Assembly (NCBI RefSeq): GCF_000717245.1
Contig: NZ_JNYQ01000002.1
Coordinates: forward strand, 372,001-436,000
Origin: Kitasatospora papulosa
GTDB lineage: Bacteria > Actinomycetota > Actinomycetes > Streptomycetales > Streptomycetaceae
Direction: 5' to 3'
DNA: 64,000 nucleotides
Both the position numbers and the translations under genes were made by a program. Below the pieces are notes generated by a model. The model had not been told where the DNA came from and did no database searches. It saw only the letters and a list, made by a program, of their open reading frames with translations. This document shows, one piece after another, positions 55,180 through 64,000 of the stretch; positions within the stretch are counted from its first letter, which is position 1, and every line of letters begins with the position of its first letter.

Positions 55180-55202
55180 TGATGTATCGACTCGATACAT
55201 CA
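55180..55202. promoter_or_regulatory. Palindromic operator upstream of padR
   Basis: Arms TGATGTATCGA and TCGATACATCA surround one central C, forming an almost perfect 23-base palindrome. PadR-family operators often contain ATGT-N-ACAT dyads, seen here with an 11-base spacer. A weaker half copy TAGATCGACTCG follows at about 55209-55220. It lies in the padR-PBP divergent gap, which holds no supported gene. Confidence 0.75.
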
Positions 55203-55506
55203 GCACGATAGATCGACTCGTGATGTTCGACAAGAGGATGGTTCGTGACCGGCGTCACATCCTCGATTCATAGGGAGCGACTTGCGTAATTTGGGGTGAA
55301 GTTCGGTCCACGGAGGTTTTTGACCGTGCGTAGTCTGTGCGGCATGCAGACCACCGGGAACCGCGAGGAGCCGTCGTGCGTCCGTTATCGCGGACTGCCG
55401 GAAGTACTGCGGGTGAGCCTTCCGCAGGGCTTGTCCGTATTTCGGGGGGACCGGAACTCAACTGCCGCTTCCAGGCGCTCTCGCCTGCCCGAGGAGTAGT
55501 CGTTCG
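55203..55506. other. Remaining padR-PBP divergent gap
   Basis: Contains the upstream region of the PBP gene. A TAGTCT-like -10 near 55331 precedes a short frame (55344-55499) that ends at the PBP ribosome site (GAGGAGTAG). The frame has no recognisable family, and I treat it as probably non-coding. Confidence 0.4.
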
Positions 55507-58179
55507 ATGAGCGAGCACCGTCGCAAAACGCCGCAACCGCAAGGTGGCGGGCGCGCAGCGGCCAGACGAGCCGCCCAACAGCCTGCTGGACGTCGCACCG
55601 ACGCGTCACGCAGAGCAAGTCAGGAATCACCCTCCGTGGAACACGGTGAGGAGCCGTCGTACGGCGGCCGCGCCGAGGCCCGTCGCGCGGCCCAGCGCGG
55701 CGGAGGCCGGAGGCGGGGAGGTGGCGAAGGCGCCGGTCACGAAGGCCGGAGCCATGAGAACTCCGGCAAGAAGCGGATGATCGACTATCCGCGTGCGGGT
55801 AAGTACGGCTTCCGGCGCTGGGTTCCGTCGTGGAAGCTGGTCTCCGGCCTGTGCCTGGGCTTCCTGGGACTCATGATGGGCGCGGCCGGGATCGCGTACG
55901 CGTTGGTCGTGCCGCCCGAGCCCAAGGACCTCGCCACCGCCCAGAACAACGTCTACTACTGGGCCGACGACACCCAGATGGTCGCCACGGGTGGCTCCGT
56001 CAACCGTCAGTCGCTCGAGTACGCCCAGATTCCCGTAGCGATGCGGAACGCCGTCATCTCGGCCGAGAACAAGTCGTTCGAGGATGACCGGGGCATCGAC
56101 CCCATGGGCATCGCCCGCGCCTTCTACAACATGGCGAAGGGAGGTGACACCCAGGGCGGTTCGACGATCACCCAGCAGTACGTCAAGAACTCCATGCTCA
56201 CGCAGGACCAGACCGTGACCCGAAAGGTGAAGGAACTCTTCATCACGCTCAAGGTCGGTGAGACGGTCAAGAAGAACAAGGTCATGGAGGGCTACCTCAA
56301 CGTCTCCTACTACGGCCGGGGCGCCTCCGGGCTCCAGGCCGCGGCACGTGCGTACTACGGCATAGACGCCACGGAACTGGACGCGAGCCAGTGCGCCTTC
56401 CTGGCGACGCTGCTCAAGGGCGCGAGCTACTACGACCCCGCGGGTGCCCCCGACGTCGACCCGGTGAAGGCCTCCGCCAAGGAGAACACCCGGCGTGCCA
56501 AGGCGCGCTGGGAGTGGATCCTCGACGAGCAGGTCAAGGACGGCCGGATGAGCGCGGCCGAGCGCGCCAAGTACAAGACGTTCCCCAAGCCGAAGCCGCC
56601 GCAGAAGGACGCCAAGCTCGGCGGCCAGACCGGCTACCTGGTCGACCTCGCCACGAAGTACTTCCTCGCGCACAACACGCAGGGCGTCACCGAGAAGGAA
56701 CTGGCCCGCGGCGGCTACGAGATCCACACGACGTTTGACGAGAAGAAGGTCAAGCAGCTCGAGAAGTCGATCAACGCGGTGTACGACGCCAAGATCGATC
56801 CGAAGAAGCGTCCTGACAAGGACACGCACGTCGAGTTCGGTGGCGCGTCGGTGGACACGAAGACGGGCGCCATCATCGCCACGTACGGCGGTCGGAACGC
56901 CACGGAGCACTACACCAACAACGCGGACGCGACCGGTGCCCAGGTCGGGTCCACGTTCAAGCCGTTCGTGCTCGCCGCCGGTATGAAGTACGGCAAGCGC
57001 GATCCGAAGCTCCCCGCCGACCAGGGCCAGTCGGACCGTACGCTCGTCTCGCCGAAGAGCATCTACAACGGCGACAACAAGCTGAAGATCACCGAATACA
57101 ACGACCAGGTCTGGCAGAACAAGGACGGCGAGCAGTGGCTCCAGACCAATGACGGGGACAAGAGCTACGGCGACATCACCCTCCGCTACGCCATGCAGGA
57201 GTCGGCCAACTCCCCCTACGTCCAGCTGGGCATGGACGTGGGCACCGACAAGGTGAAGGACGTCGCCGTCGCCGCGGGCCTGCGGGACGACGACTACATG
57301 GCGGACTCCACCGTTCCGTCGTACTCCATCGGCACCTCTTCGCCGAGTGCCATCCGGATGGCCGGCTCCTACGCCACCTTCGCCACCAGCGGCAAGCAGC
57401 GCGAGCCCTTCTCGGTCTCCGAGGTGAAGCACAAGGGCGAGGTCATCTACAAACACGAGACGGTGACCAAGAACGCGCTCGAAAGCGTCATCTCGGACAA
57501 CGTCACCGACGTGCTGAAGAACGTCGTCGAGAACGGAACGGGCACCCCCGCCCGGATCCCGGGCCGGGACGTGGCCGGCAAGACGGGTACCACGGACGGC
57601 AACAAGTCGGCCTGGTTCGTCGGTTACACCCCGCAGATCTCGACCGCCGTCAGCATGTTCCGGATGGACGACGACGAGACGCAGAAGAACCGTGAGTTCC
57701 TGGAGATGTACGGGACGGGCGGCGAGAAGTCGATTCACGGTGCCTCGTTCCCCGCGCAGATCTGGCACGACTACATGGTCGAGGCGATGAAGGGGAAGAA
57801 GGTCATCGACTTCCCCGAGCCGCAGCCGTACGGCGAGGTCGTCGGAGAGAAGCCCACCCCCAGCCCGACGCCCAGCCCGACACCGTCGCCCTCGGAGTCC
57901 ACCGAGGAGCCGGAGACCCCGTCGCCCACGCCCACGACCCCGTCCCCCTCGCCGAGCGAGACGTGCCAGCCGCTCGACTGGGAGTGCAAGAACAACCAGA
58001 ACGGCGGGAGCACCAACGGCAACAACACCGGGGGGACCACGGACGGGACCACCGACGGTGGGACGGACGCCGGAACCACGGACGGCGGGACGGACACCGG
58101 AACGACCACGGGAACGACCGACGGTACGACGACCGGTGAGGAGAACGGCCGCGGCGGGATCTTCGGCGGCGGCGGGTAG
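55507..58179 (+). CDS. Class A penicillin-binding protein
   Basis: An 890-residue bifunctional glycosyltransferase/transpeptidase. A basic cytoplasmic tail (about 1-110) leads to one membrane helix (about 118-138), then the GT51 domain with the EDDRGID-type Glu and GGSTITQQYVKN. The transpeptidase has STFK, SANSPY and KTGTT motifs. The extracellular end (about 780-890) is Pro/Thr/Ser-rich, then Asn/Gly/Thr repeats of TTDGG type. The ATG follows CGAGGAGTAG. A perfect hairpin ends the transcript. Confidence 0.93.
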   Translation: MSEHRRKTPQPQGGGRAAARRAAQQPAGRRTDASRRASQESPSVEHGEEPSYGGRAEARRAAQRGGGRRRGGGEGAGHEGRSHENSGKKRMIDYPRAGKYGFRRWVPSWKLVSGLCLGFLGLMMGAAGIAYALVVPPEPKDLATAQNNVYYWADDTQMVATGGSVNRQSLEYAQIPVAMRNAVISAENKSFEDDRGIDPMGIARAFYNMAKGGDTQGGSTITQQYVKNSMLTQDQTVTRKVKELFITLKVGETVKKNKVMEGYLNVSYYGRGASGLQAAARAYYGIDATELDASQCAFLATLLKGASYYDPAGAPDVDPVKASAKENTRRAKARWEWILDEQVKDGRMSAAERAKYKTFPKPKPPQKDAKLGGQTGYLVDLATKYFLAHNTQGVTEKELARGGYEIHTTFDEKKVKQLEKSINAVYDAKIDPKKRPDKDTHVEFGGASVDTKTGAIIATYGGRNATEHYTNNADATGAQVGSTFKPFVLAAGMKYGKRDPKLPADQGQSDRTLVSPKSIYNGDNKLKITEYNDQVWQNKDGEQWLQTNDGDKSYGDITLRYAMQESANSPYVQLGMDVGTDKVKDVAVAAGLRDDDYMADSTVPSYSIGTSSPSAIRMAGSYATFATSGKQREPFSVSEVKHKGEVIYKHETVTKNALESVISDNVTDVLKNVVENGTGTPARIPGRDVAGKTGTTDGNKSAWFVGYTPQISTAVSMFRMDDDETQKNREFLEMYGTGGEKSIHGASFPAQIWHDYMVEAMKGKKVIDFPEPQPYGEVVGEKPTPSPTPSPTPSPSESTEEPETPSPTPTTPSPSPSETCQPLDWECKNNQNGGSTNGNNTGGTTDGTTDGGTDAGTTDGGTDTGTTTGTTDGTTTGEENGRGGIFGGGG

Positions 58180-58253
58180 GACTCGTCCGGGGCGGCACCG
58201 ATGAGGCGCCGCCCTCCGGGAAGCCCGTCGGGGAACGCCCGGACAGGCGTATG

Positions 58254-58288
58254 AGGGCCGTCGACACCATCCAGGTGTCGACGGCCCT
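58254..58288 (+). terminator. Terminator after class A PBP
   Basis: Perfect 15-base-pair stem AGGGCCGTCGACACC with its complement and a five-base loop, followed by TTC. Confidence 0.85.
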
Positions 58289-58346
58289 TCGTGTGTCCCG
58301 GAGCGGGCCACGCCCGCACACAGCGCCGTACGGCAGGATGTGCGGC

Positions 58347-59852
58347 ATGCCAAGCGCAGAAGACACGAGCGTGCACCAGGAGCCGTCCGTCGTACCGCCC
58401 ACGCGACAGGACGAGATCGCCGCAGCGGGCAGTGAACTGATCGGCGGACCCGCGGGCCGCTGGGCACGGTTCGGATCGGGGCCGCTCACACCGCTGCGCG
58501 TCATCGCCCTCGTGACGATCGGGATGTTCGCACTCGGCATGGTGCAGAAGCTCCCCTGTTACAACTGGGCGTGGTTCCGCGGCACCAGTTCGCAGTACAC
58601 ACACGCGTGCTACTCCGACATCCCGCACCTCTTCGTCGGACGCGGCTTCGCCGACGGCCTCGTGCCCTACTTCGACCGCCTCGGCGGCGACATGGCGTAC
58701 CTCGAGTACCCGGTCCTGACCGGCCTCTTCATGCAGGTCGCCTCCTGGCTGACGCTGACCCCGGCCTCGGATCCCGTGCAGCAGCGCGAGCAGATGTACT
58801 GGATGGTCAACGCGGGCATGCTGATGATCTGCGCCGTGGTCGTCGCGCTGTGTGTCGCCCGTACGCACCGGCGCCGGCCCTGGGACGGTCTGCTGGTCGC
58901 GCTCGCTCCGGCCCTCGCTCTCACCGCCACGATCAACTGGGACCTGCTCGCCGTCGCGCTGACGGCCGCGGCGATGCTCATGTGGTCCCGCGGCAGGAAC
59001 CTCGCCTTCGGCGTCCTCATCGGCCTCGCCACCGCCGCCAAGCTGTATCCCGTGCTGCTCCTCGGGCCCCTGCTGGTCCTGTGCTGGCGGGCCGGCAAGT
59101 GGCGGGCGTACGGGGTGGCGCTCCTCGGCGCGGCGGCGGCCTGGCTGCTGGTGAACGTCCCTGTGATGGCGTACGCGCCGGAGGGGTGGAAGAAGTTCTA
59201 CACGTTCAGCCAGGAGCGGCAGATCGACTACGGCTCTTTCTGGCTCGTCATCACCCAGCGCACCGGCCGGCCCATCGACGTGAGCACGGTGAACACGGCC
59301 TCCGTGCTGATGATGGTCGTGCTGTGCGCCGGTATCGCCGGGCTGGCCCTGGCCGCGCGTCACCGGCCGCGCTTCGCTCAGTTGGCGTTCCTCGTGGTGG
59401 CGACCTTCATCCTGACGAACAAGGTCTACTCACCGCAGTACGTGCTCTGGCTGATCCCCCTGGCCGCGCTGGCCAGGCCCCGCTGGCGGGACTTCCTGGT
59501 CTGGCAGGCCTGCGAGGTCGCGTACTTCCTGGGGATCTGGTTCTACCTCGCCTACACGACGAGCGGGGACAAGCACCAGGGGCTGCCGCAGGAGGGCTAC
59601 CAGGTCGCGATCATCCTGCACCTGCTGGGGACGTTGTACCTCTGCGTCGTGATCGTCAGGGACATCCTGAGGCCGGAGCGGGATCCCGTCCGGCACGACG
59701 GGTCCGACGATCCGTCGGGCGGGGTGCTCGACGGGGCGCCGGACCGTACGGCGCTCCTGCAGGTGCGCCCTCATCCCTCGCGGAACACAGCACCCGCGGT
59801 CGAGGGACCGCGGGTGGAGTGGGGTACCGCCGGCAGGGTGGCCTCCGACTGA
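58347..59852 (+). CDS. GT87-type membrane glycosyltransferase
   Basis: A 501-residue polytopic membrane protein, about ten helices, resembling polyprenol-phosphate-mannose-dependent (GT87) transferases of actinobacteria. Conserved WLIPLAALARPRWRD and AKLYPVLLLGPLLVL segments are visible. The acceptor is unknown. The ATG at 58347 (MPSAED) has a weak AGGATG site; a longer frame would overlap the terminator. It is convergent with the alanine-racemase-like gene, 13 bases apart. Confidence 0.75.
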   Translation: MPSAEDTSVHQEPSVVPPTRQDEIAAAGSELIGGPAGRWARFGSGPLTPLRVIALVTIGMFALGMVQKLPCYNWAWFRGTSSQYTHACYSDIPHLFVGRGFADGLVPYFDRLGGDMAYLEYPVLTGLFMQVASWLTLTPASDPVQQREQMYWMVNAGMLMICAVVVALCVARTHRRRPWDGLLVALAPALALTATINWDLLAVALTAAAMLMWSRGRNLAFGVLIGLATAAKLYPVLLLGPLLVLCWRAGKWRAYGVALLGAAAAWLLVNVPVMAYAPEGWKKFYTFSQERQIDYGSFWLVITQRTGRPIDVSTVNTASVLMMVVLCAGIAGLALAARHRPRFAQLAFLVVATFILTNKVYSPQYVLWLIPLAALARPRWRDFLVWQACEVAYFLGIWFYLAYTTSGDKHQGLPQEGYQVAIILHLLGTLYLCVVIVRDILRPERDPVRHDGSDDPSGGVLDGAPDRTALLQVRPHPSRNTAPAVEGPRVEWGTAGRVASD

Positions 59853-59865
59853 GGGAGGGCGTGGT

Positions 59866-60897
59866 TTATCGGTCCACGAGCCGGTCGAACTGGGTCGTGG
59901 TGTGTCGCAGGTGGGCCACCAGTTCGTCGCCGACCTTGGGCTCCTGGGCGTCCGAGGGCACGAACAGGATCGACACCTGCATGTGCGGCGGCTCGGCGAA
60001 CCAGCGCTGCTTGCCGGCCCAGACGAACGGCGACAGGTTGCGGTTGACCGTGGCGAGCCCGGCGCGTGCCACGCCCTTGGCGCGCGGCATCACCCCGTGC
60101 AGGGCCTTCGGGGCCTCCAGGCCGACACCGTGGGAGGTCCCCCCGGCGACCACCACCAGCCAGCCGTCGGACGCCGCCTTCTGCTGGCGGTAGCCGAAAC
60201 GGTCCCCCTTCACGACGCGGGTGACGTCGAGGACCGCGCCGCGGTACTCCGTCGCCTCGTGGTCGCCGAGCCAGAGCCGCGTGCCGATGCGCGCGCGGAA
60301 GCGGGTCTGGGGGAACTGCTGCTGCAGCCGCGCCAGCTCCTCGGCCCGCAGATGGCTGACGAACATCGTGTGCAACGGCAGCCGGGCGGCACGCAGCCGG
60401 TCCATCCAGGCGATGACCTCCTCCACCGCGTCCGAGCCGTCCGTGCGGTCGAGCGGCAGATGCAGCGCGAAACCTTCGAGGCGGACGTCCTCGATGGCCG
60501 CGTGCAGCTGGCCGAGCTCCTCCTCCTTCACCCCGTGGCGCTTCATCGAGCTCATGCACTCGATGACCACCCGCGCACCCACGAGGGCGTGCACACCGTC
60601 GACGGACGAGACGGAGCGGATGACGCGGTCGGGCAGCGGGACCGGCTCCTCACCTCGTCGGAAGGGCGTGAGCACCAGCAGGTCGCCGCTGAACCAGTCC
60701 TTGATGCGCGCGGCCTCGTAGGTGGTGCCGACGGCCAGGATGTCGGATCCGAAACGGATCGCCTCGTCGGCCAGCCGCTCGTGTCCGAAGCCGTACCCGT
60801 TGCCCTTGCAGACGGGGACGAGTCCTGGGAACTGGTCCAGCACGGACTTCTGGTGCGCCCGCCAGCGCGCGGTGTCGACGTAGAGGGAGAGCGCCAT
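59866..60897 (-). CDS. Alanine-racemase-like PLP enzyme
   Basis: A 343-residue protein of the fold-type III alanine racemase family. The PLP Lys region is VPVCKGNGYGFGH near residue 30, and the barrel is followed by the C-terminal beta domain. It diverges from canonical Alr, with an RIGTRLWLGD segment and no familiar C-terminal Tyr motif. It precedes a FemX-like gene, so a role in peptidoglycan bridge or amino acid supply is possible. Substrate is not certain. Confidence 0.8.
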   Translation of the reverse strand: MALSLYVDTARWRAHQKSVLDQFPGLVPVCKGNGYGFGHERLADEAIRFGSDILAVGTTYEAARIKDWFSGDLLVLTPFRRGEEPVPLPDRVIRSVSSVDGVHALVGARVVIECMSSMKRHGVKEEELGQLHAAIEDVRLEGFALHLPLDRTDGSDAVEEVIAWMDRLRAARLPLHTMFVSHLRAEELARLQQQFPQTRFRARIGTRLWLGDHEATEYRGAVLDVTRVVKGDRFGYRQQKAASDGWLVVVAGGTSHGVGLEAPKALHGVMPRAKGVARAGLATVNRNLSPFVWAGKQRWFAEPPHMQVSILFVPSDAQEPKVGDELVAHLRHTTTQFDRLVDR

Positions 60898-60976
60898 GGC
60901 CGGCCCGGAACCTTTCTGGTGGCTGCGGTGTGAGTGAGAGAGGAGAGGCTGATGGACGGGGGTTTCGCGGTGCGGG

Positions 60977-62095
60977 TCAGCGTCGGGACATGTACATGTC
61001 CAGCGCCTTGTGCAGCAGCTTGTTGAGGGGGAAGTCCCATTCGCCGACGTACTCGACGGCTTCGCCGCCGGTGCCGACCTTGAACTGGATCAGCCCGAAG
61101 AGGTGGTCGGTCTCGTCCAGCGAGTCGCTGATGCCGCGCAGGTCGTAGACGGTCGCGCCCATCGCGTACGAGTCGCGGAGCATCCGCCACTGCATGGCGT
61201 TGGAGGGACGGACCTCGCGCCCGATGTTGTCCGAGGCGCCGTAGGAGTACCAGACGTGCCCGCCGACGACGAGCATCGTGGCGGCCGACAGGTTCACGCC
61301 GTTGTGACGCGCGAAGTACAGCCGCATGCGGTTGGGGTCCTCGGAGTTGAGTACCGACCACATGCGCTGGAAGTACGAGAGCGGGCGCGGCCTGAAGTGG
61401 TCGCGCACGGCGGTGATCTCGTACAGCCGCTGCCACTCGGCGAGGTCCTCGTAGCCGCCCTGGACCACCTCGACGCCGGCCTTGTCGGCCTTCTTGATGT
61501 TGCGCCGCCAGAGCTGGTTGAAGCCCTTGAGCACGTCCTCGAGGGAGCGGTTGGCCAGCGGTACCTGGAAGACGTAGCGGGGCTGTACGTCACCGAAACC
61601 GGCGCCGCCGTCCTCGCCCTGCTGCCAGCCCATCTTCCTCAGCCGGTCCGAGACCTCGAAGGCGCGCGGCTCGATGTGGCTCGCCTCGACGTCACGCAGC
61701 CGCTTCACGTCCGGGTCCTGGATTCCCGACTTGATGGCGGTCGAGTCCCAGCGGCGGATCACCACGGGAGGGCCCATCTTCACCGAGAAGGCGCCCTGCT
61801 GCTTCAGGTGGGCGAGCATCGGCTGGAGCCACTCGTCCAGGTTGGGGGCGTACCAGTTGATGACCGGCCCCTCCGGGAGGTACGCGAGATAGCGCTTGAT
61901 CTTGGGGAGCTGGCGGTAGAGCACCAGCCCGGCGCCGACGATCTCGCCGTTCTTGTCGAACCATCCCAGGTTCTCCGAGCGCCATTCGGTCTTCACGTCA
62001 GCCCACGCCGGGACCTGGCAGTGACTGGCCGAGGGCAGGCTCTGGATGTACGCCAGATGCTGTTCTCGGCTGATGGTCCTCAGGGTCAGGCTCAT
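60977..62095 (-). CDS. femX: FemX-type lipid II:glycine transferase
   Basis: A 372-residue FemABX-family peptidyltransferase. The core has tandem GNAT-like folds with KMGPPVVIRRWD, RYVFQVPLANRS and the ending RGISDSLDETDHLFGLIQFKVGTGGEAVEYVGEWDFPL. It is expected to add the first bridge residue (glycine) to the lipid II stem peptide. The ATG at 62093-62095 (MSLTLRT) is conserved; upstream sequence in frame is non-homologous. It lies upstream of the alanine-racemase-like gene, same strand. Confidence 0.9.
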   Translation of the reverse strand: MSLTLRTISREQHLAYIQSLPSASHCQVPAWADVKTEWRSENLGWFDKNGEIVGAGLVLYRQLPKIKRYLAYLPEGPVINWYAPNLDEWLQPMLAHLKQQGAFSVKMGPPVVIRRWDSTAIKSGIQDPDVKRLRDVEASHIEPRAFEVSDRLRKMGWQQGEDGGAGFGDVQPRYVFQVPLANRSLEDVLKGFNQLWRRNIKKADKAGVEVVQGGYEDLAEWQRLYEITAVRDHFRPRPLSYFQRMWSVLNSEDPNRMRLYFARHNGVNLSAATMLVVGGHVWYSYGASDNIGREVRPSNAMQWRMLRDSYAMGATVYDLRGISDSLDETDHLFGLIQFKVGTGGEAVEYVGEWDFPLNKLLHKALDMYMSRR

Positions 62096-62278
62096 GCGGG
62101 GCGCTCCTCGGCAGGTGTGTCCCCATCGGTCAGGGGCTCCGGCTCTCGCGCCGAAGCCTACTGTGACCGAGGGGCGCCCCGTCTGGCCCGTAGGGACCGG
62201 ACCGGGCGCCACCCGCGCGGGACCGCCCGCCGGTGCACTGCGCGGGACGGCCGTCCTTGCCGACCGGGGCTGTGCCGG

Positions 62279-62635
62279 TCAGGTGACGACGCCGCCGAAG
62301 AGGCCCCCGTGGGCCATGCCGAGATAGAAGCCGACCGCGGACGCGCCGATCCCCATGATCAGACCGAAACGCTCCCATGTGGTCCGGGAGATGTACTGCC
62401 CGTAGGCGCCGGTCAGGATGCCGATCAGCCCGGCCCAGGAGCTGACCAGGTGCAGGCTGTGGAACATCGCCGTCACGAACGCGAGGACTCCGAGGACGCC
62501 GGTCACCGCCATCAGTACGTCCTGGAGCGGGTGCGGCCTGCCGTCCGTGGCGAAGAGGGATCCCGTGGCCGGACGGGCCTTGGACGTCGAGCGGGAAGCG
62601 GTTCGGCTTCCGGCGGGTCGGACTGCCTGTGCCAT
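62279..62635 (-). CDS. Small polytopic membrane protein
   Basis: A 118-residue protein. An Arg/Ser-rich cytoplasmic N-terminus (about 1-38) precedes three hydrophobic helices (about 43-110). The ATG at 62633-62635 has TGGAGGTGC upstream. I recognise no named family; it lies divergently from rpsF and 183 bases upstream of femX. Confidence 0.75.
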   Translation of the reverse strand: MAQAVRPAGSRTASRSTSKARPATGSLFATDGRPHPLQDVLMAVTGVLGVLAFVTAMFHSLHLVSSWAGLIGILTGAYGQYISRTTWERFGLIMGIGASAVGFYLGMAHGGLFGGVVT

Positions 62636-62920
62636 GGAGCACCTCCAGTGCGAAGGGCGGTGCAATGTAGCGCCTGTCACACCGCATCTGTCTCGATTGT
62701 GCGCCCCGGACACCGGATTTCAACCGGAAGCCGGTCTGCGGGTACTCTGTACAGTCTGCACCGGTGTCTGCCCTGAGCCAGCACTGCGGCCCCCCTCGAA
62801 TCTCGAAGACGGGCGTTGTCAGTGGCGGCTGTTTTACTCGGAGACACTGTTGCTTACGCATCACGACCCTCCTGCCACGGAACGACCGTGGCCGCTGAGT
62901 CCAAAGGAGGTGGGTTCCAC

Positions 62921-63211
62921 ATGCGTCACTACGAGGTGATGGTCATCCTCGACCCCGATCTCGAGGAGCGCGCAGTCTCCCCGTTGATCGAGAACTTCCT
63001 CTCCGTCGTCCGTGAGGGCAACGGAAAGGTCGAGAAGGTCGACACCTGGGGCCGTCGTCGTCTCTCTTACGAGATCAAGAAGAAGCCCGAGGGCATCTAC
63101 TCGGTCATCGACCTGCAGGCCGAGCCTGCGGTCGTCAAGGAGCTCGACCGACAGATGAACCTGAACGAGTCGGTCCTCCGGACCAAGGTCCTCCGTCCCG
63201 AGACCCACTGA
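62921..63211 (+). CDS. rpsF: 30S ribosomal protein S6
   Basis: A 96-residue protein starting [19 protein letters not shown], with [18 protein letters not shown], diagnostic of S6. An AAAGGAGGTGGG site precedes the ATG. It starts the rpsF-ssb-rpsR operon. Confidence 0.97.
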
Positions 63212-63282
63212 GCATCTAGCTCAGCGGTCATCGGGTTCGAGTAGCAAGCAGCCAGAAGCAATCCCCGCCGAGAGGTTCACCC

Positions 63283-63900
63283 ATGGCAGGCGAGACCGTC
63301 ATCACGGTCGTCGGCAATCTCGTCGACGACCCCGAGCTGCGCTTCACCCCGTCCGGTGCGGCGGTCGCGAAGTTCCGTGTCGCGTCCACTCCCCGCATCT
63401 TCGACCGGCAGACCAATGAGTGGAAGGACGGCGAAGGCCTGTTCCTCACCTGCTCGGTCTGGCGTCAGGCGGCGGAGAACGTCGCGGAGTCGCTCCAGCG
63501 AGGCATGCGCGTCGTCGTGCAGGGCCGGCTGAAGCAGCGGTCCTACGAGGACCGTGAGGGCGTCAAGCGCACGGTCTACGAGCTGGACGTCGAGGAAGTC
63601 GGCCCCAGCCTGAAGAACGCCACGGCCAAGGTCACCAAGACCACGGGTCGAGGTGGCCAGGGCGGCGGCCAGGGTGGATACGGCGGCGGCCAGCAGGGCG
63701 GCGGCAACTGGGGCGGCGGTCCCGGTGGCGGTGGCCAGCAGGGTGGCGGCGGTGCTCCCGCCGACGACCCGTGGGCCACCAACGCTCCCTCCGGCGGCCA
63801 GCAGGGCGGGGGCCAGCAGGGCGGCGGGGGCGGCTGGGGCGGAAGCTCCGGCGGCTCCGGCGGTTCCGGCGGCGGCTACTCGGACGAGCCGCCCTTCTAG
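63283..63900 (+). CDS. ssb: Single-stranded DNA-binding protein
   Basis: A 205-residue protein. The OB fold (about 1-120) starts with MAGETVITVVGNLVDDPELR. The C-terminal linker is Gly/Gln-rich and ends in the acidic tip DEPPF that recruits partners. It lies between rpsF and rpsR as usual in bacteria. The ATG follows AGAGGTTCACC. Confidence 0.96.
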   Translation: MAGETVITVVGNLVDDPELRFTPSGAAVAKFRVASTPRIFDRQTNEWKDGEGLFLTCSVWRQAAENVAESLQRGMRVVVQGRLKQRSYEDREGVKRTVYELDVEEVGPSLKNATAKVTKTTGRGGQGGGQGGYGGGQQGGGNWGGGPGGGGQQGGGGAPADDPWATNAPSGGQQGGGQQGGGGGWGGSSGGSGGSGGGYSDEPPF

Positions 63901-63943
63901 GGCTGCTCGTACCCCCACTTCTTGATCACACAGGAGAAACACC

Positions 63944-64000
63944 ATGGCGAAGCCGCCTGTGCGCAAGCCTAAGAAGAAGGTCTGCGCGTTCTGCAAGGAC
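63944..64000 (+). CDS. rpsR: 30S ribosomal protein S18 (partial, window edge)
   Basis: The first 19 codons read MAKPPVRKPKKKVCAFCKD, matching S18 with the CxxC pair of a zinc-binding form. The gene runs off the window. ACAGGAGAAAC precedes the ATG. Confidence 0.9.
   Translation, partial: MAKPPVRKPKKKVCAFCKD

Noticed and set aside
55344..55499. A 51-codon frame ending at the ribosome site of the class A PBP gene
   Set aside because: No recognised family, no ribosome site of its own, and its position suggests leader DNA. Left as part of the intergenic entry.
62816..62920. In-frame extension upstream of the rpsF start
   Set aside because: It lacks S6 similarity, and the ATG at 62921 has a strong ribosome site.
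63217..63241. TAGCTCAG followed by GGTTCGAG between rpsF and ssb, resembling tRNA D- and T-arm pieces
   Set aside because: The two pieces are far too close for a tRNA, there is no anticodon or acceptor stem, and it reads as a chance match.

Overview
The window is the origin region of a Streptomyces-type chromosome. The sequence is very GC-rich, with many GTG starts. The gene order rsmG-jag-yidC-yidD-rnpA-rpmH-dnaA-(oriC)-dnaN-gnd-recF-dciA-gyrB-gyrA is the actinobacterial origin order, and the presence of crgA, class E sortases, a DLW-39 protein, FhaA/PknB/PstP and many GTTTCACGTGAAAC parS sites fits Streptomyces. All genes here look chromosomal core. I saw no insertion sequence, prophage, CRISPR array or biosynthetic cluster.

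Layout. (1) 53-8090: cell-wall signalling block fhaA-fhaB-pstP-rodA-pbpA-pknB, rightward. (2) 8176-12032: leftward operon of a DUF881 protein, a 62-residue membrane protein, a PabA/TrpG-type amidotransferase and two class E sortases. It is divergent from crgA, and a DnaA-box cluster follows crgA. (3) 12667-20616: rhomboid protease, cyclophilin, DUF5324 protein, an HTH protein beside a membrane Ser/Thr kinase, secreted and small proteins, and tRNA-Ala(TGC) and tRNA-Ile(GAT). (4) 20688-33298: leftward replication block DUF3566-gyrA-gyrB-dciA-recF-gnd-dnaN, then about 1 kb of oriC packed with DnaA boxes, then dnaA. (5) 33680-40596: rightward rpmH-rnpA-yidD-yidC-jag-rsmG-parA-parB and a GNAT protein. 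(6) 40678-50133: leftward block DUF6049-murJ-pseudokinase-sigM-antisigma-trxB-trxA. (7) 50314-64000: pcnA, MFS transporter, ino1 with a PadR regulator, a class A PBP, a GT87-type enzyme, an alanine-racemase-like enzyme, a FemX-like transferase, then rpsF-ssb-rpsR cut by the window edge.

How it fits together. Replication (DnaA, DnaN, RecF, gyrase, DciA, SSB), segregation (ParA, ParB and seven exact parS cores plus one degenerate site) and cell-wall growth (RodA/PBP, MurJ, class A PBP, FemX and the PknB/FhaA/PstP signalling set) are grouped round one origin. Recurrent regulatory features are DnaA boxes outside oriC (after crgA, upstream of dnaA and in the parA leader), parS sites abutting or inside terminators, an exact sigma-R-type promoter before trxB, and a palindrome upstream of padR. 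No plainly new multi-gene system is visible. The most interesting material is these control sites and the split MurJ/pseudokinase pair.
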